Shown: positions 5,721 to 6,380 of the stretch, piece by piece
How positions within the stretch are numbered: position 1 is the first letter of the stretch
Layout of the letters: every line of letters begins with the position of its first letter
Source: an uncultured Hyphomicrobiales bacterium
Lineage (GTDB): Bacteria > Pseudomonadota > Alphaproteobacteria > Rhizobiales > Beijerinckiaceae
NCBI GenBank assembly: GCA_903932565.1
Contig: CAIZGQ010000091.1
Location: forward strand, 1 to 6,380
Direction: 5' to 3'
Length of the DNA stretch: 6,380 nucleotides
Position numbers and translations under genes: made by a program
Notes under the pieces: generated by a model
The model's database searches: none
Seen by the model: the letters and a program-made list of their open reading frames with translations, nothing else
What the model was told of the DNA's origin: nothing

Positions 5721-6380
5721 TCAGCCCAAAATTGGGAGGTTTATCATCTCGTAGCGGTGCGTGATTTGCCGATCGAGGACGGGATCACTGAGTTCCATTG
5801 CGAACGCGTGCGACGGGCGTATTCCCCCACGCGCAGCCAGTGTGCCGCAAAACATCAGGCTGCTCTCAGGCAACGATGTGCCGCCGGTGTAGCGATGAAT
5901 AAGGTCGTCGGGCGCGCGCATTGCCGTGACGGGACCCTCCTGATACAGAACCCGCTCGCCACGTTCTTCAATATAAGAGCGCAGGATCAGACGATCCCAA
6001 TGAGAGGACACGTCCTCGTAAGCCCAAAACGTCGCTGCAATGGGCTTCTCGCACATCTGCTTGGAGGCTGTGACATTGTAAGTTTCGACCTTGCGATCTG
6101 TATGATCGGACCCAAGGCCAACCCAGAGTTTTCCTTCGCACTGCAGCAAGACGAATTCGACCTCACCGCTCGAATCGCCACCAGTCACTTCGATCATCGG
6201 CGACGTCGTCAATCGCGCTGCGGAATTCCGGTAAAAAATAGGCACACTTGCAGGGCGGGCGACGCCAAGTTCTTCAAGTTCCCGAATGTGTTTTTCGAGC
6301 GCATCCGCGTCGCGCCCTGTCCAACCTGCCACAACGAGTGTGTTGATTGAGATGGTTTTGGATTCCGATACACCACCAGA
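5721..6380 (-). CDS. DUF2848 family protein (partial, N-terminus off the right edge)
   Basis: I recognise this as the DUF2848 family, a family without an assigned reaction, from segments such as VVAGWTGRD, VPIFYRNSAARLTTSP, GLGSDHTDR, SKQMCEKPIA, LYQEG, LMFCGTL and the C-terminal ELSDPVLDRQITHRYE. A GTG codon at 6330-6332 could be taken as a start, but the frame stays open for 16 more codons to the right edge (reading ...SKTISINTLVVAGWTGRD), and family members have sequence before AGWTGRD. The gene therefore very likely begins just outside the window. The visible 219 residues are close to the whole protein (family about 220-230). No signal peptide or membrane segment is seen in the visible part. 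The SDH/DR and CGT segments resemble the style of fumarylacetoacetate-hydrolase-like enzymes, but I cannot establish that relation here. It is followed after 3 bases by the GntR gene and is the first visible gene of the operon, so a catabolic hydrolase/lyase or isomerase role is a guess from context. Confidence 0.85.
   Translation of the reverse strand, partial: SGGVSESKTISINTLVVAGWTGRDADALEKHIRELEELGVARPASVPIFYRNSAARLTTSPMIEVTGGDSSGEVEFVLLQCEGKLWVGLGSDHTDRKVETYNVTASKQMCEKPIAATFWAYEDVSSHWDRLILRSYIEERGERVLYQEGPVTAMRAPDDLIHRYTGGTSLPESSLMFCGTLAARGGIRPSHAFAMELSDPVLDRQITHRYEMINLPILG

Noticed and set aside
5725..5736. Inverted repeat CCCAA-AA-TTGGG just before the GntR start
   Set aside because: The stem is only 5 bases with a 2-base loop and no T-run, and it lies within the last codons of DUF2848, so it is not a convincing terminator or operator.
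5514..6350. Plus-strand open frame of 278 codons across the GntR/DUF2848 junction
   Set aside because: It overlaps two real minus-strand genes and their junction, and its translation is Arg/Cys/His-rich without a recognisable motif.

Overview
The window is a compact, single-direction gene block on the minus strand, read from right to left. Six genes fill almost all of it, with gaps of 0 to 39 bases and two 4-base ATGA overlaps, which is the layout of one bacterial operon. GC-rich codon use, FCD-type GntR regulation and an NMT1/SsuA-like ABC solute-binding protein encoded beside catabolic enzymes all suggest a proteobacterium, most likely an alphaproteobacterium. No ribosomal or other phylogenetic marker is present, so the taxonomic guess is soft.

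In transcription order (right to left): (1) a DUF2848 protein whose start lies just beyond the right edge (5721-6380); (2) a GntR/FCD transcriptional regulator (5016-5717); (3) a single-component FAD-dependent aromatic-type monooxygenase (3747-4976, with an alternative start at 5003); (4) an amidase-signature hydrolase (2407-3750); (5) a UbiD-family, presumably prenylated-FMN-dependent, (de)carboxylase (689-2410); (6) the N-terminal two thirds of a periplasmic solute-binding protein of the NMT1/SsuA/TauA type (1-650), cut by the left edge. No tRNA, rRNA, CRISPR array, insertion sequence or convincing terminator was seen. There is no stretch of 300 bases without a gene.

The genes read as a catabolic unit with its own uptake and control. 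The binding protein would deliver a small organic solute to an ABC importer whose permease and ATPase are presumably to the left. The amidase would cut a C-N bond, the UbiD enzyme would remove a carboxyl group from an aromatic, heteroaromatic or alpha,beta-unsaturated acid, and the flavin monooxygenase would hydroxylate or oxidatively open a ring. The GntR protein probably senses a substrate or intermediate. The substrate cannot be read from the sequence. Decarboxylase plus flavin monooxygenase plus amide hydrolase is also the logic of known N-heteroaromatic routes such as vitamin B6 degradation, so an aromatic amide or N-heterocyclic carboxylate is a reasonable hypothesis. The partner flavin prenyltransferase (UbiX) needed by UbiD is not in the window.
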